64,000 nucleotides of DNA, from contig CAVTCF010000002.1 in NCBI GenBank assembly GCA_963733265.1, positions 558,001 through 622,000 of the forward strand, read 5' to 3'. Under the pieces are notes generated by a model. That model did no database searches, was not told the origin of the DNA, and worked only from the letters and a program-made list of their open reading frames with translations. Source of the DNA: PALSA-1006 sp963733265 (lineage in GTDB: Bacteria > Pseudomonadota > Gammaproteobacteria > Burkholderiales > Gallionellaceae). The translations under genes and the position numbers were made by a program. Positions 26,211 to 35,074 of this stretch are shown here, piece after piece (within the stretch, counting starts at the first letter, position 1; each line of letters begins with the position of its first letter).

Positions 26211-27782
26211 TTACGAACTACAGGACAGCATCGAGCAACCCGGCTTGTCAATTGCCCAATCAGGTCGTTTTGCAGTTAACTCTGCGGGTAAATTTTCGTC
26301 ATACGGATGGCGGGCTGCCAGCATAAGTTTGTCTATCATGCTTAGATCACCACTCATTGCCGCATCAATGGCTTGCTGCGCGAGATAGTTGCGTAACACG
26401 AAACGCGGATTAACCTGATTCATGCGTACTTGCCGAACTTCGTCTGCTTCCTGTTGCACACTCAGGCGCGCGGCATAATTTTTCAGCCATTGCCAGAAAA
26501 ATGCGCTGTGATTGTCGTAAAGTTCCGCACTGTAAAATGCGCCTCTCAATACTTCCAATTTGGGTACATCTTGTTTGACGTTGGCCAATGAGCGAAAAAA
26601 ATCCGTCATATCAACTTGGGCATGTGTCATCAGTTCAAAAATAGTTTCCAATAATTCGGCATCTTCCTTCTGCCATTTTAGAAAACCGAATTTTGCAGCC
26701 AGCATATTAAACCTCCCTCTCTGTAGCATCGCATCAAATTGAGCGAGCCCTTCATCAAGAATCGATCTTGACGGAGCCACCAAAGAAAGCGCATCTGCAA
26801 GCCGTGCCAAATTCCAGCGTGCCATCACAGACTGTTTTCCAAGACAGTAGCGACGCCAATCCGCATCCGTCGTATTCGGCGTCCAGTGCGGATCAAAGTT
26901 ATCCATCCAGCCATACGGCCCGTAATCGATGGTCAGCCCGGTAATCGACATATTGTCCGTGTTCATCACTCCATGCACGAAACCGACCCGCAACCATTCC
27001 ACGGCGAGCTGTGCCGTTCTTTCACAGACAAGTCGAAACCAGATAGCAAAACGTTCCGGTGAGGCTGGGCTGATTTCCGGAAAGTCGCGTGCAATCGTAA
27101 AGTCGATGAGTTGCTGCAACAGTTCAAATTCACCCCGTGACGCTAAGATTTCGAAATGTCCAAAGCGTGTAAATGTAGGCGCAACTCTGCAAACAATTGC
27201 GCCCGGCTCGAGCTGCGGATTTCCATCGTAGAACATGTCACGAATGACTTGCTCTCCGGTAGCAATCAAACTTAATGCACGCGTGGTAGGGATCCCCAAG
27301 TGAAACATCGCTTCGCTGCACAAAAATTCTCTAAGTGATGAGCGCAACACGGCACGACCATCTCCTCTGCGGGAATACGGGGTCAGCCCGGCGCCTTTTA
27401 GTTGCAATTCCAAGCGCTCACCGGATTTATTAATGACCTCGCCCAGCCCAATCGCCCGACCATCGCCTAATTGCCCGGCCCAATTTCCGAACTGGTGTCC
27501 ACCGTAACAAGTAGCGTAAGACTCCATACCCGGCACCAATTTATTTCCGGAAAATGCCAGAAGAAACTCTTGCGAACGAACATCGTCATCGGAAAGATTC
27601 AATAGCCTAGCAACTTCGCTTGAGTAGGCCAGCAAAGTCGGTTTGGTTACCGGCGAAGGATGAACTTTAGCCCAACACACCCCAAGGGTTTCGCGGGGTT
27701 GGCTTGAACCATTCAAATCCCCCGGCAATTCATTGATGAAACGATTATCAAATATTAGCGGTGTCACAAGTTTGGCGTTCAA
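26211..27782 (-). CDS. selO: Protein adenylyltransferase SelO (YdiU family)
   Basis: 523 residues, pseudokinase fold. LQLKGAGLTPYSRRGDGRA contains the conserved nucleotide-binding lysine and arginines, and GVMNTDNMSITGLTIDYGPY holds the metal-binding Asn and Asp. GGHQFGNWAGQLGDGRA is the glycine-rich part. SelO AMPylates proteins and in E. coli is linked to redox stress. The C-terminus ends CSMLSCSS; the family usually ends in a Cys-containing redox motif. It lies between the two hydrogenase operons on the hyb strand. Confidence 0.94.
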   Translation of the reverse strand: MNAKLVTPLIFDNRFINELPGDLNGSSQPRETLGVCWAKVHPSPVTKPTLLAYSSEVARLLNLSDDDVRSQEFLLAFSGNKLVPGMESYATCYGGHQFGNWAGQLGDGRAIGLGEVINKSGERLELQLKGAGLTPYSRRGDGRAVLRSSLREFLCSEAMFHLGIPTTRALSLIATGEQVIRDMFYDGNPQLEPGAIVCRVAPTFTRFGHFEILASRGEFELLQQLIDFTIARDFPEISPASPERFAIWFRLVCERTAQLAVEWLRVGFVHGVMNTDNMSITGLTIDYGPYGWMDNFDPHWTPNTTDADWRRYCLGKQSVMARWNLARLADALSLVAPSRSILDEGLAQFDAMLQRGRFNMLAAKFGFLKWQKEDAELLETIFELMTHAQVDMTDFFRSLANVKQDVPKLEVLRGAFYSAELYDNHSAFFWQWLKNYAARLSVQQEADEVRQVRMNQVNPRFVLRNYLAQQAIDAAMSGDLSMIDKLMLAARHPYDENLPAELTAKRPDWAIDKPGCSMLSCSS

Positions 27783-28007
27783 TATAATTCACGGTTTTTA
27801 TATTACCCGATTGCAACAGTCGGGAATAGACACTTGATAAAAATATCCGGCCATTCGCCACCAAATACCCTACAAAAATACTGGTAATTAACTAACCACT
27901 AATACGTTATTAAATTGATTATTGCTTCCATGAAAAAATTTACTTATATCAACGTAATTAGAGCATAGAAACTTGATTTACATAAGCTTATCCAGCATTC
28001 CTCTGCG

Positions 28008-28023
28008 TGGCACGAAAATTGTT
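28008..28023 (+). promoter_or_regulatory. Sigma-54-like promoter of the hya operon
   Basis: TGGCAC-GAAAA-TTGTT, 115 bases upstream of the hyaA start. It has the same form as the element before hybO, with exact TGGCAC and five-base spacing. The 356-bp gap between selO and hyaA contains nothing else obvious. Sigma-54 control with a HoxA/HupR-type activator is known for many uptake hydrogenases. Confidence 0.65.
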
Positions 28024-28138
28024 ATAGCTTTCCGATAACACGTGGAAAACCAAATGGATTTTAGGTAATACCATGGCTGACCGAATGTGTGAGTTTTTAT
28101 AATTTTCAGTGTGAATGCAACGATATAGGGGAACGGGA

Positions 28139-29227
28139 ATGGAAACCGAAACGTTTTATGAAGTAATGAGAAGGCAGGGAATTACACGCCGTAGTTTTCT
28201 GAAATTTTGCAGCTTGACAGCGGCATCATTGGGACTTGCTCCCAGCTTCGCGCCAAAAATTGCGCATGCAATGGAAACCAAGCAACGCACGCCGGTGATC
28301 TGGCTGCATGGCTTGGAATGCACTTGCTGTTCCGAGTCGTTCATTCGTTCGGCACACCCGCTGACCAAAGATGTCGTTCTTTCCATGCTTTCCCTCGATT
28401 ACGACGATACTCTGATGGCTGCAGCCGGACATCAGGCTGAAGAAATTATCGCCGACATCCGCAAGAAATACAAAGGCAATTTCATTCTGGCGGTAGAAGG
28501 TAACCCGCCGTTGAACGAAGACGGTATGTATTGCATTCACGGCGGACGTCCGTTCGTAGAAGTACTGAAAGAAACAGCCGCCGATGCCAAAGCCATTATC
28601 TCTTGGGGCTCATGTGCCTCCTGGGGATGTGTGCAAGCGGCCAAACCGAATCCAACACAGGCTACGCCAGTGCATAAAGTTATTACCGACAAACCTATTA
28701 TCAAAGTACCGGGTTGCCCTCCAATCGCGGAAGTCATGACAGCCGTGGTTACTTACATGCTGACTTTTGATCGCATTCCTGAATTGGATCGCCAAGGTCG
28801 TCCAAAGATGTTCTACGGCCAACGCATCCATGACAAATGTTATCGCCGTCCGCATTTCGACGCGGGTCAATTCGTCGAAGAATGGGACGACGAAGCCGCG
28901 CGCAAAGGTTTCTGCCTGTACAAGATGGGTTGCAAAGGCCCGACCACTTACAACGCGTGCTCTACCGTTCGCTGGAACAATGGTGTTTCCTTCCCGATTC
29001 AGTCCGGTCACGGTTGTATTGGTTGTTCGGAAGATGGATTCTGGGATAAAGGCGGGTTCTACAACCGCGTCACCGACATCAAGCAATTCGGCATTGAAGG
29101 CAATGCCGACAAGGTGGGCGGTACAGTCGCAGCCGTCGCCGGTGCAGCCGTTGTTGCACATGCCGCAGTGAGCGCGTTGAGCCGTGCACGCAGCAACCAG
29201 AATGATCAGAGCAAGGGAGGCAAGTAA
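28139..29227 (+). CDS. hyaA: [NiFe] hydrogenase small subunit, oxygen-tolerant Hya type
   Basis: 362 residues from the ATG at 28139, preceded by GGGGAAC; the frame is open from 28115. Tat motif TRRSFLKF at 17-24. The proximal cluster motif is CTCC at 61-64 and GSCASWGCVQ places Cys at 159 and 164. Cys63 and Cys164 are the two extra cysteines that define the six-Cys [4Fe-3S] cluster of oxygen-tolerant group 1d enzymes. A C-terminal hydrophobic segment (about 328-345) anchors it. It lies 2 bp before hyaB. Confidence 0.97.
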   Translation: METETFYEVMRRQGITRRSFLKFCSLTAASLGLAPSFAPKIAHAMETKQRTPVIWLHGLECTCCSESFIRSAHPLTKDVVLSMLSLDYDDTLMAAAGHQAEEIIADIRKKYKGNFILAVEGNPPLNEDGMYCIHGGRPFVEVLKETAADAKAIISWGSCASWGCVQAAKPNPTQATPVHKVITDKPIIKVPGCPPIAEVMTAVVTYMLTFDRIPELDRQGRPKMFYGQRIHDKCYRRPHFDAGQFVEEWDDEAARKGFCLYKMGCKGPTTYNACSTVRWNNGVSFPIQSGHGCIGCSEDGFWDKGGFYNRVTDIKQFGIEGNADKVGGTVAAVAGAAVVAHAAVSALSRARSNQNDQSKGGK

Positions 29228-29229
29228 TC

Positions 29230-31029
29230 ATGTCATCATATGAAACACAGGGTTTTAAGCTCGACAACAGCGGCAAGCGCGTGGTCGTTGATCCGGTCTG
29301 CCGCATCGAAGGCCACCTGCGCGTCGAAGTGAATTTGGACAGCAATAATGTAATTCGCAATGCAGTGTCAACAGGCACCATGTGGCGCGGATTGGAAGTG
29401 ATTCTCAAAGGTCGCGATCCGCGCGATGCTTGGGCTTTTACAGAACGCATTTGCGGCGTTTGTACCGGCACTCACGCCCTGACTTCAGTGCGCGCAGTGG
29501 AAGATGCGTTAGCTATTCAGATTCCTGAAAACGCAAACACCATCCGCAACATCATGCAGTTGAATTTGTATGTGCATGACCACCTGGTGCACTTCTATCA
29601 CCTGCATGCTTTGGATTGGGTTGACGTTGTGTCTGCATTGAAAGCCGATCCTAAGAAGACATCTGAACTGGCACAAAGCATTTCCGACTGGCCGCTCTCG
29701 TCTCCCGGATATTTCCGCGACGTACAAAACCGCTTGAAGAAGTTTGTGGAATCAGGCCAACTCGGTCCCTTCAGTAATGGCTACTGGGGTAGCCCGGCCT
29801 ACAAGTTGCCGCCTGAAGCCAACTTGATGGCAGTAACACACTATCTGGAAGCGCTCGATTTCCAAAAAGAAATCGTCAAGATACACACTATTTTCGGTGG
29901 CAAAAATCCGCACCCGAACTGGCTGGTGGGCGGTGTTCCCTGCGCAATCAATATCAATGATACCGGAGCCGTGGGCGCAATCAACATGGAGCGCTTGAAT
30001 TACGTCAAGAGCATCATCGACCAATCGCGCGAGTTCATCGAAAAAGTTTACATCCCTGATTTGCTGGCCATCGCTTCGTTCTACAAGGGCTGGGGCTATG
30101 GTGGCGGATTGTCGTCCAAAAATATTATGTCTTATGGAGATATTCCGCAGAGAGCAAACGACTACACTGCCTCAAATCTGTTGTTCCCTCGCGGCGCGAT
30201 TATCAATGGCGATCTCGGACATGTGCATGAAATTGATCTGCGCAACCCGGAAGAGATTCAAGAATTCGTTACCCACTCTTGGTACAAGTATGCCGATGAA
30301 TCCAAAGGATTGCATCCTTGGGATGGAGTGACCGAGCCGAACTATCATCCGGAAGGCCCCAACTTCAAAGGCACGCGCACCAAGATTGAAAGCCTCGACG
30401 AAAGCGCCAAGTATTCCTGGATCAAGGCACCGCGATGGAAAGGCAACGCGATGGAAGTCGGTTGTTTGTCGCGTATGGTTCTAGGCTATGTGCAACCCAA
30501 ACAATTCCCGTTCATCAAGGAAACCATCGACAGCGTATTGCATAAGCTTGACCTCCCGGTCACTGCCCTATTCTCCACTTTGGGTCGTACTGCCGCTCGC
30601 GGTATCGAAACACTCTATTGCACGCAATTGCAATCGGAGCAATTTGACAAGCTGATTGCAAACCTGAAGGCTGGCGACACCGCAACAGCCAACATCGAAA
30701 AATGGGAACCTTCAAAATGGCCCAAGGAAGCCAAGGGAGTCGGTTTCACCGAAGCACCACGCGGCTCACTGGGACATTGGGTCAAGATCAAAGACACCAA
30801 GATCGATAACTACCAGTGCGTAGTACCTACCACTTGGAACGGTAGTCCGCGTGACGCCAAAGGCCAGATCGGTGCATTCGAGGCTTCGTTGTTGAACACC
30901 CCACTGGCCAAGGCTGATCAACCTTTGGAAATATTGCGCACTTTGCACAGCTTCGACCCATGCCTGGCATGCTCCACTCATGTCATGTCACCCGATGGGC
31001 AAGAACTGAGCAAAGTGACTGTACGCTAA
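29230..31029 (+). CDS. hyaB: [NiFe] hydrogenase large subunit, Hya type
   Basis: 599 residues. RICGVCTGTHALTSVRAVED (about 76-95) and the C-terminal DPCLACSTH supply the four Cys ligands. The 15-residue tail VMSPDGQELSKVTVR should be cut after His by a HyaD/HybD-type protease. Forms the catalytic dimer with HyaA. No protease follows in this operon, unlike E. coli hyaABCDEF. Confidence 0.97.
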   Translation: MSSYETQGFKLDNSGKRVVVDPVCRIEGHLRVEVNLDSNNVIRNAVSTGTMWRGLEVILKGRDPRDAWAFTERICGVCTGTHALTSVRAVEDALAIQIPENANTIRNIMQLNLYVHDHLVHFYHLHALDWVDVVSALKADPKKTSELAQSISDWPLSSPGYFRDVQNRLKKFVESGQLGPFSNGYWGSPAYKLPPEANLMAVTHYLEALDFQKEIVKIHTIFGGKNPHPNWLVGGVPCAININDTGAVGAINMERLNYVKSIIDQSREFIEKVYIPDLLAIASFYKGWGYGGGLSSKNIMSYGDIPQRANDYTASNLLFPRGAIINGDLGHVHEIDLRNPEEIQEFVTHSWYKYADESKGLHPWDGVTEPNYHPEGPNFKGTRTKIESLDESAKYSWIKAPRWKGNAMEVGCLSRMVLGYVQPKQFPFIKETIDSVLHKLDLPVTALFSTLGRTAARGIETLYCTQLQSEQFDKLIANLKAGDTATANIEKWEPSKWPKEAKGVGFTEAPRGSLGHWVKIKDTKIDNYQCVVPTTWNGSPRDAKGQIGAFEASLLNTPLAKADQPLEILRTLHSFDPCLACSTHVMSPDGQELSKVTVR

Positions 31030-31051
31030 CGCGCCCGCAAAGGAGACTATC

Positions 31052-31750
31052 ATGTCCGTCGAACCACAAGTTATAGATCAAACCGCGGCCGGGAATACTG
31101 TATTTGTGTACGAGGCACCTGTCAGAATATGGCATTGGCTGAATGCGCTATGTATCGGTGTGCTGGCAATAACCGGTTATTTGATTGCCAGCCCGTTACC
31201 CAGTGTATCAGGCGAGGCAAGCGAAAATTTCCTGATGGGATATATCCGTTTCGTTCACTTCTCTGCAGCCTACATTTTTGCAATAGCCTTTTTGGCAAGA
31301 ATCTACTGGGCACTGGTGGGTAACCATCATGCGCAACAGTTGTTCAAGCTTCCCATCACCGACAAAGAATGGTGGAGTGGCATATTTCAGGAATTGCGCT
31401 GGTATATGTTCCTTGAAAAATTGCCGAAAAAGTACATCGGCCATAATCCGCTGGCACACCTGTGTATGTTTTTCGGCATAGCAGTGGGCGGTGTTTTCAT
31501 GATCACGACCGGATTCGCGCTTTATGGCGAAGGTGCGCAAGAAGGAAGCTGGTCACATGCCCTGTTCACGAGTTGGGTCATCCCCTTGTTTGGTCAAAGC
31601 CAGAACGTACACACTTGGCACCATATGGTAGCCTGGGCGATTGTCTGGTTTATCATTGTTCATGTGTACGCTGCCCTGCGTGAAGACATCATGTCGCGTC
31701 AAACCATGGTCAGCGCAATCGTCAATGGCACTAGAACATTCAGGGATTAG
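31052..31750 (+). CDS. hyaC: Ni/Fe-hydrogenase b-type cytochrome subunit
   Basis: 232 residues, about four to five membrane helices. Probable haem ligands are in VRIWHWLNAL (about 29), FVHFSAAYIF (about 68), and the C-terminal HTWHHMVAWAIVWFIIVHVY. It links HyaAB to the quinone pool on the membrane. AAAGGAG lies 8 bases before the start. Followed within 70 bp by a strong terminator, so the operon is only hyaABC. Confidence 0.96.
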   Translation: MSVEPQVIDQTAAGNTVFVYEAPVRIWHWLNALCIGVLAITGYLIASPLPSVSGEASENFLMGYIRFVHFSAAYIFAIAFLARIYWALVGNHHAQQLFKLPITDKEWWSGIFQELRWYMFLEKLPKKYIGHNPLAHLCMFFGIAVGGVFMITTGFALYGEGAQEGSWSHALFTSWVIPLFGQSQNVHTWHHMVAWAIVWFIIVHVYAALREDIMSRQTMVSAIVNGTRTFRD

Positions 31751-31817
31751 CCGAGGCATCGTTTAAGCAATACTGCCTCCCCTCCTCAGGCAAAATTGCA
31801 CTAACGATACTTTAACG

Positions 31818-31846
31818 AACGCGGGCTTTAGCCCGCGTTTTGTTTT
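31818..31846 (+). terminator. Rho-independent terminator after hyaC
   Basis: ACGCGGGC-TTTA-GCCCGCGT forms an 8-bp GC-rich stem with a 4-base loop, followed by TTTGTTTTATT. It is well placed to end the hyaABC transcript and marks the edge of conserved DNA before the island. Confidence 0.88.
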
Positions 31847-32105
31847 ATTCATGCTTCGTTAAAATATTCATCCCCGGCTAGCTCTGCAATTACGAATTTA
31901 ACGTGTGACCCGGCTTGTAGCAACACTTGCCGGAATTTAGCGGATTAATTTGCAAATCAAAAGCAGCAATTTTTTTGGACTTCTGTTCATCGCACTGCTG
32001 TTTTGCACATAAAAACTGTGCGAAAATGTGCAAAATTACTGTGGAAAATAGGTTATTTCAGGTAATACAGGATAATGCAAAATGATGCCAAGTTGTTTAT
32101 TTACT

Positions 32106-32154
32106 TGGCGTCCCCAACGAGATTCGAACTCGTGTTATCGCCGTGAAAGGGCGT
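32106..32154 (-). other. 3' half of a tRNA-Glu gene (integration site remnant)
   Basis: On the minus strand CGCCCTTTCACGGCG is the anticodon arm of tRNA-Glu(TTC), followed by the T arm around GAGTTCGAATCTC, the acceptor half GGGGAC, G and CCA. The 5' half is absent; sequence to the right is unrelated and leads into an integrase gene. This is what the host-side attachment site looks like when an element enters the 3' end of a tRNA gene. The intact tRNA-Glu should be at the far end of the island; I do not see it in the window. Confidence 0.82.
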
Positions 32155-32247
32155 TATGTTGACGCCTTAAACCCCATGCTACTACAGTGTTTCGTAGTAT
32201 TCTGATATAATTATATGGAAGATTATGGAAGATAAGGATGTGCTAAT

Positions 32248-33327
32248 ATGACTAAGCAAGTATGGGTTAAGGTAGACAAAAACATCTATCAAATCGGCGA
32301 ATGCAGCTTCCAGGTCAAAATGGAAGTTGCTGGGTTAAAAATTTCAAAGGTGTTGGACACCCTAGACGAAGCAAGAACATATCGTGATAGTCACAGCGTC
32401 AGCAAAGCGCTGGACGTACATGAGGCCGCTCTTTTTGAGTCGCGCATTAAAAAGCGCGCAGCAGTCGGGTACACTTTTGCCGACGCGCTCAAGGACTACC
32501 GAAAAATAAGTGAGAAGAAAAAAGGCGGTGATCAGGAAGGAGCAAATCTTGATTTGCTTTCACGCCTGCCGATTGCATCAAAGCCGCTTTACATGATAGG
32601 CAAAGGCGACATCTTAGCGATGTTCTCTGATATCCGATCTGGCAAGTACCGTAAGCAACGTGAAAATATCAAAGATAAGACAGTCAAACCGGTTAGCGAT
32701 TCAACGGCGCGACGTTATGCTAACCTAGTCCGACACATTTTCGAAGTCGCAAAGAAAGACTGGAACAAGATCGACAAGAACCCGTTTGAGCTATTGAGTC
32801 AAAACGATTTACCTAAGGACGGCAAGTCAAGAGACCGGCGATTTAAAGGTGATGAATACGAGAAGTTAAAGAAAATCCTCACGGATGAAGCTGGGGTTGC
32901 TTTGATACTGCTTGTTGAAACTGCAATGAGGCGCGGTGAACTACTGGGCTTGCAGTGGGAAAACATCCAGTTCAAGGGGGAGAACGGCACTGCCCGTGCA
33001 ATCGACACAAAGAATGGCACAGACAGGACAGTGCCTCTTTCTAGTACAGCTGTTGCGGCTTTGAAAACGCTGACAAGGGGTATTAAAGGAGATGTGTTCA
33101 AACTAACGGCCAGCGCACTCACTCATCGCTGGCAGGCTGCGCGGAAAGAAATCGGTGCACCTGACTTGCGAATACATGATTTGCGGCATGAGGCGACAAG
33201 TCGCTTGTTTGAAGATAAAGGCTTGAATGTGGTTGAGGCAAGTTCAATCACGGGACACAAAACGCTCAGTATGTTGCAGAAATACACGCACTTAAATCCT
33301 GACTTGCTGGCTAAAAAACTTGGCTGA
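32248..33327 (+). CDS. int: Phage-type tyrosine integrase
   Basis: 359 residues. N-terminal arm-binding and core-binding domains occupy about 1-190 and the catalytic domain 200-355. Catalytic residues visible: Arg228 in AMRRGELLGL, His310/Arg313 in HDLRHEAT, His336 in GHKT and Tyr345 in LQKYTHL. It would integrate and excise the island at the adjacent tRNA-Glu 3' end, 93 bp away. AAGGATG precedes the ATG. Intact. Confidence 0.94.
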   Translation: MTKQVWVKVDKNIYQIGECSFQVKMEVAGLKISKVLDTLDEARTYRDSHSVSKALDVHEAALFESRIKKRAAVGYTFADALKDYRKISEKKKGGDQEGANLDLLSRLPIASKPLYMIGKGDILAMFSDIRSGKYRKQRENIKDKTVKPVSDSTARRYANLVRHIFEVAKKDWNKIDKNPFELLSQNDLPKDGKSRDRRFKGDEYEKLKKILTDEAGVALILLVETAMRRGELLGLQWENIQFKGENGTARAIDTKNGTDRTVPLSSTAVAALKTLTRGIKGDVFKLTASALTHRWQAARKEIGAPDLRIHDLRHEATSRLFEDKGLNVVEASSITGHKTLSMLQKYTHLNPDLLAKKLG

Positions 33328-33362
33328 TTTGATTTTCATAAATATTGCAGCTACAATAATTC

Positions 33363-33659
33363 ATGACTGATCAATATTCATGGAAAGAAACCAAGCGCAG
33401 AGCAAATATTGTCAAGCATGGCTTGGATTTTATAGACGCCGGTTTGGTGTTGGAAAGTAAATACAAATTTGAGATTGACAGCCCGCGAGGTGACGAAAAG
33501 CGCAAGCAGGTGTTTGCCTATGTTTTTGATGTGCTCGCGGTATTAACGGTTGTATACCTGCCGGGCGATGTACAGCACATAATCAGTTTTCGGCACGCTC
33601 ACCGGGATGAACAGGAGATATATCATGACTGGCTCGAAAATGACTACGATGAAACTTGA
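33363..33659 (+). CDS. brnT: BrnT-family toxin
   Basis: 98 residues with the BrnT pattern: WKETKRRANIVKHGLDFIDA at the start and HIISFRHAHRDEQEIYHDWL at the end, which holds the probable catalytic Arg and His. BrnT is a RelE-fold ribonuclease that inhibits translation. The antitoxin gene begins inside its 3' end, 35 bases before the stop. It lies 35 bp after the integrase stop. Confidence 0.92.
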   Translation: MTDQYSWKETKRRANIVKHGLDFIDAGLVLESKYKFEIDSPRGDEKRKQVFAYVFDVLAVLTVVYLPGDVQHIISFRHAHRDEQEIYHDWLENDYDET

Positions 33660-33960
33660 AGATATGCGTGCTGCGCGTGAGCGCGGCGAAAGTAAAAGCG
33701 ATTTGGGTAGAGTAAAAAAAATGGTTCAGTCAGGAATAGAACCAGCGGATGACGAAGACTCACCCAATGCCGCAGTTTTATTGCGTGCTGAGATTGAGAA
33801 GAGACGGCGCGGTCGTCCAATCAGTGATAGTAAAAAAGTGCAGGTATCCATTCGCTATCGCCGAGAAGTCCTTGACTATTTCAAGTCTACCGGTGAGGGT
33901 TGGCAAGTTCGCATGGATGAAGCACTGGCTGACTGGGTTAAGACACATCAGCCGGGGTAA
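33625..33960 (+). CDS. brnA: BrnA-family antitoxin
   Basis: 111 residues from the ATG at 33625, which has CAGGAG upstream within brnT. The C-terminal half is the ribbon-helix-helix-like BrnA domain: KKVQVSIRYRREVLDYFKST and GWQVRMDEALADWV. It neutralises BrnT and represses the operon. The N-terminal 50 residues are charged and probably bind the toxin. Confidence 0.92.
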   Translation: MTGSKMTTMKLEDMRAARERGESKSDLGRVKKMVQSGIEPADDEDSPNAAVLLRAEIEKRRRGRPISDSKKVQVSIRYRREVLDYFKSTGEGWQVRMDEALADWVKTHQPG

Positions 33961-34322
33961 AAAGTAGACTAAGGGTGTGTTACGCCCCCCTCTTCCTTAC
34001 TCGTACCGTCGTTTTTCCTGCATTTATTCATTGACTGCTTATTGATAGCATATATCTCTATATTTTCAATAGAGTATTGACAGGTTTTGAAATATATGAA
34101 TAATGAAAACCATGGTCGTGTAGATATACGTGTGTCGTGACTAGCACCTGGCACACGCTCCTGTAACCTTGGTTATAGGAGTAGCACAAAAAAGGACTCA
34201 CTTTCCTGAGCAAAAGGTGAAAAAGCTGCTTCAAATGTATTGTGACCTAGAGCCAATTCAAGAGCTCGAAACGCGAAATTGCATTGCTAACGACAAGTCT
34301 CGCTTTTTTTTAAGGACTTGTT
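33961..34322. other. Gap without a recognisable gene
   Basis: About 360 bp between brnA and the next gene. Short open frames exist on both strands but none has a good ribosome binding site or family resemblance. A run TAGTATTGACAGG...TATAT around 34075 could be part of a promoter, but I cannot assign one. Confidence 0.4.
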
Positions 34323-34631
34323 GTGCACATACAAACTGCGATTTCGCAAATCCGTGCGGATTTACTCTCACTCATCTCAGCTTCACACCCTGGCGCAGTT
34401 CAGCTTGAACGCGCGCCAACCGCAAAGTTAATCGGCGTCACACCTGGTTATTTGTCAAACAAGCAATGCGAGGGCAAGCCCGTTTTGCCTTGCGTATTTG
34501 TTGGCTCAAAGCCCCTCTACCAAATATCTGACATAGTCGATTTCCTCTTGTCGCTTCGCGCTCCAACGCCAGCAAAGCGTGGCCCCAAAACTAAAGCTTC
34601 TAAAAAATTTGCTCAGATTGGGGGGGCGTAA
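34323..34631 (+). CDS. Putative AlpA/excisionase-like DNA-binding protein
   Basis: 102 residues from a GTG start with AAGGAC upstream. The middle (ERAPTAKLIGVTPGYLSNKQ, then LYQISDIVDFLLS) resembles a MerR-like helix-turn-helix in which a residue pair after VTP contacts DNA and the ISDI stretch begins a helix. The tail is Lys- and Pro-rich (TPAKRGPKTKASKK). Such proteins regulate excision or transcription in integrative elements. It abuts the next gene (shared base at 34631). Confidence 0.6.
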   Translation: MHIQTAISQIRADLLSLISASHPGAVQLERAPTAKLIGVTPGYLSNKQCEGKPVLPCVFVGSKPLYQISDIVDFLLSLRAPTPAKRGPKTKASKKFAQIGGA

Positions 34632-34809
34632 TGGACTCGCTACATCAAAAACTGGCCGCAGATTTTGCGGATATCCAAAGACTACGCGTCTCTTCTGATG
34701 TTAAGCAAGATATCGTGCTGAAAATCCTCGAAGGCAAAACGCTCCCACAAGCAATCGGTGCCGCTATCGCAGAAGAAAAACGGGATAAACACCGTCGCGG
34801 AATCACCCG
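34631..34809 (+). pseudogene. Small island protein truncated by an IS21 end
   Basis: About 60 native residues (MDSLHQKLAADFADIQRLRV...) ending in an Arg/Lys-rich stretch, after which the frame passes into the IS21 terminal repeat and stops at 34849. Mostly helical. No family is recognised. Translationally coupled to the DNA-binding protein upstream. Confidence 0.55.
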
Positions 34810-34880
34810 TGCGCATTCCACGCGGTTCGGCCACCGATTCCGCTCATGATTCGGCCACCCACTCCACGGCATTCAGCCGG
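34810..34880 (+). mobile_element. Remnant of an IS21 end
   Basis: TGCGCATTCCACG at 34810, then two GTTCGGCCACCGATTCC / ATTCGGCCACCCACTCC units: the same terminal-repeat units as the IS21 at the left edge of the window, in the opposite orientation. No istA follows, so only a scrap of the element remains. Confidence 0.75.
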
Positions 34881-34989
34881 GTCAGTCGGAGCGAAGCGAC
34901 GCAAGAATTTGAGCTTATAGTTTAGTCCTGTCTTTTGTCAATTTTCTCAACTGAGCGTTTTCAGAAACCGGCATCAACTTTTCATTATC

Positions 34990-35074
34990 GTGACTTGTCA
35001 CTCTATCTCTTTGCTTTGCTTTGCATACGCATGGATCAGTAATTCTTCGATGAGTACTTTTTGTGACTTGTCAC
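34990..35074. promoter_or_regulatory. Two GTGACTTGTCAC palindromes
   Basis: Exact 12-base copies at 34990-35001 (over the stop codon of the split ribbon-helix-helix-like gene) and 35063-35074 (inside its coding region). They match those upstream of the same gene at 38101 and 38135. See that entry for the proposed operator role. Confidence 0.55.
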
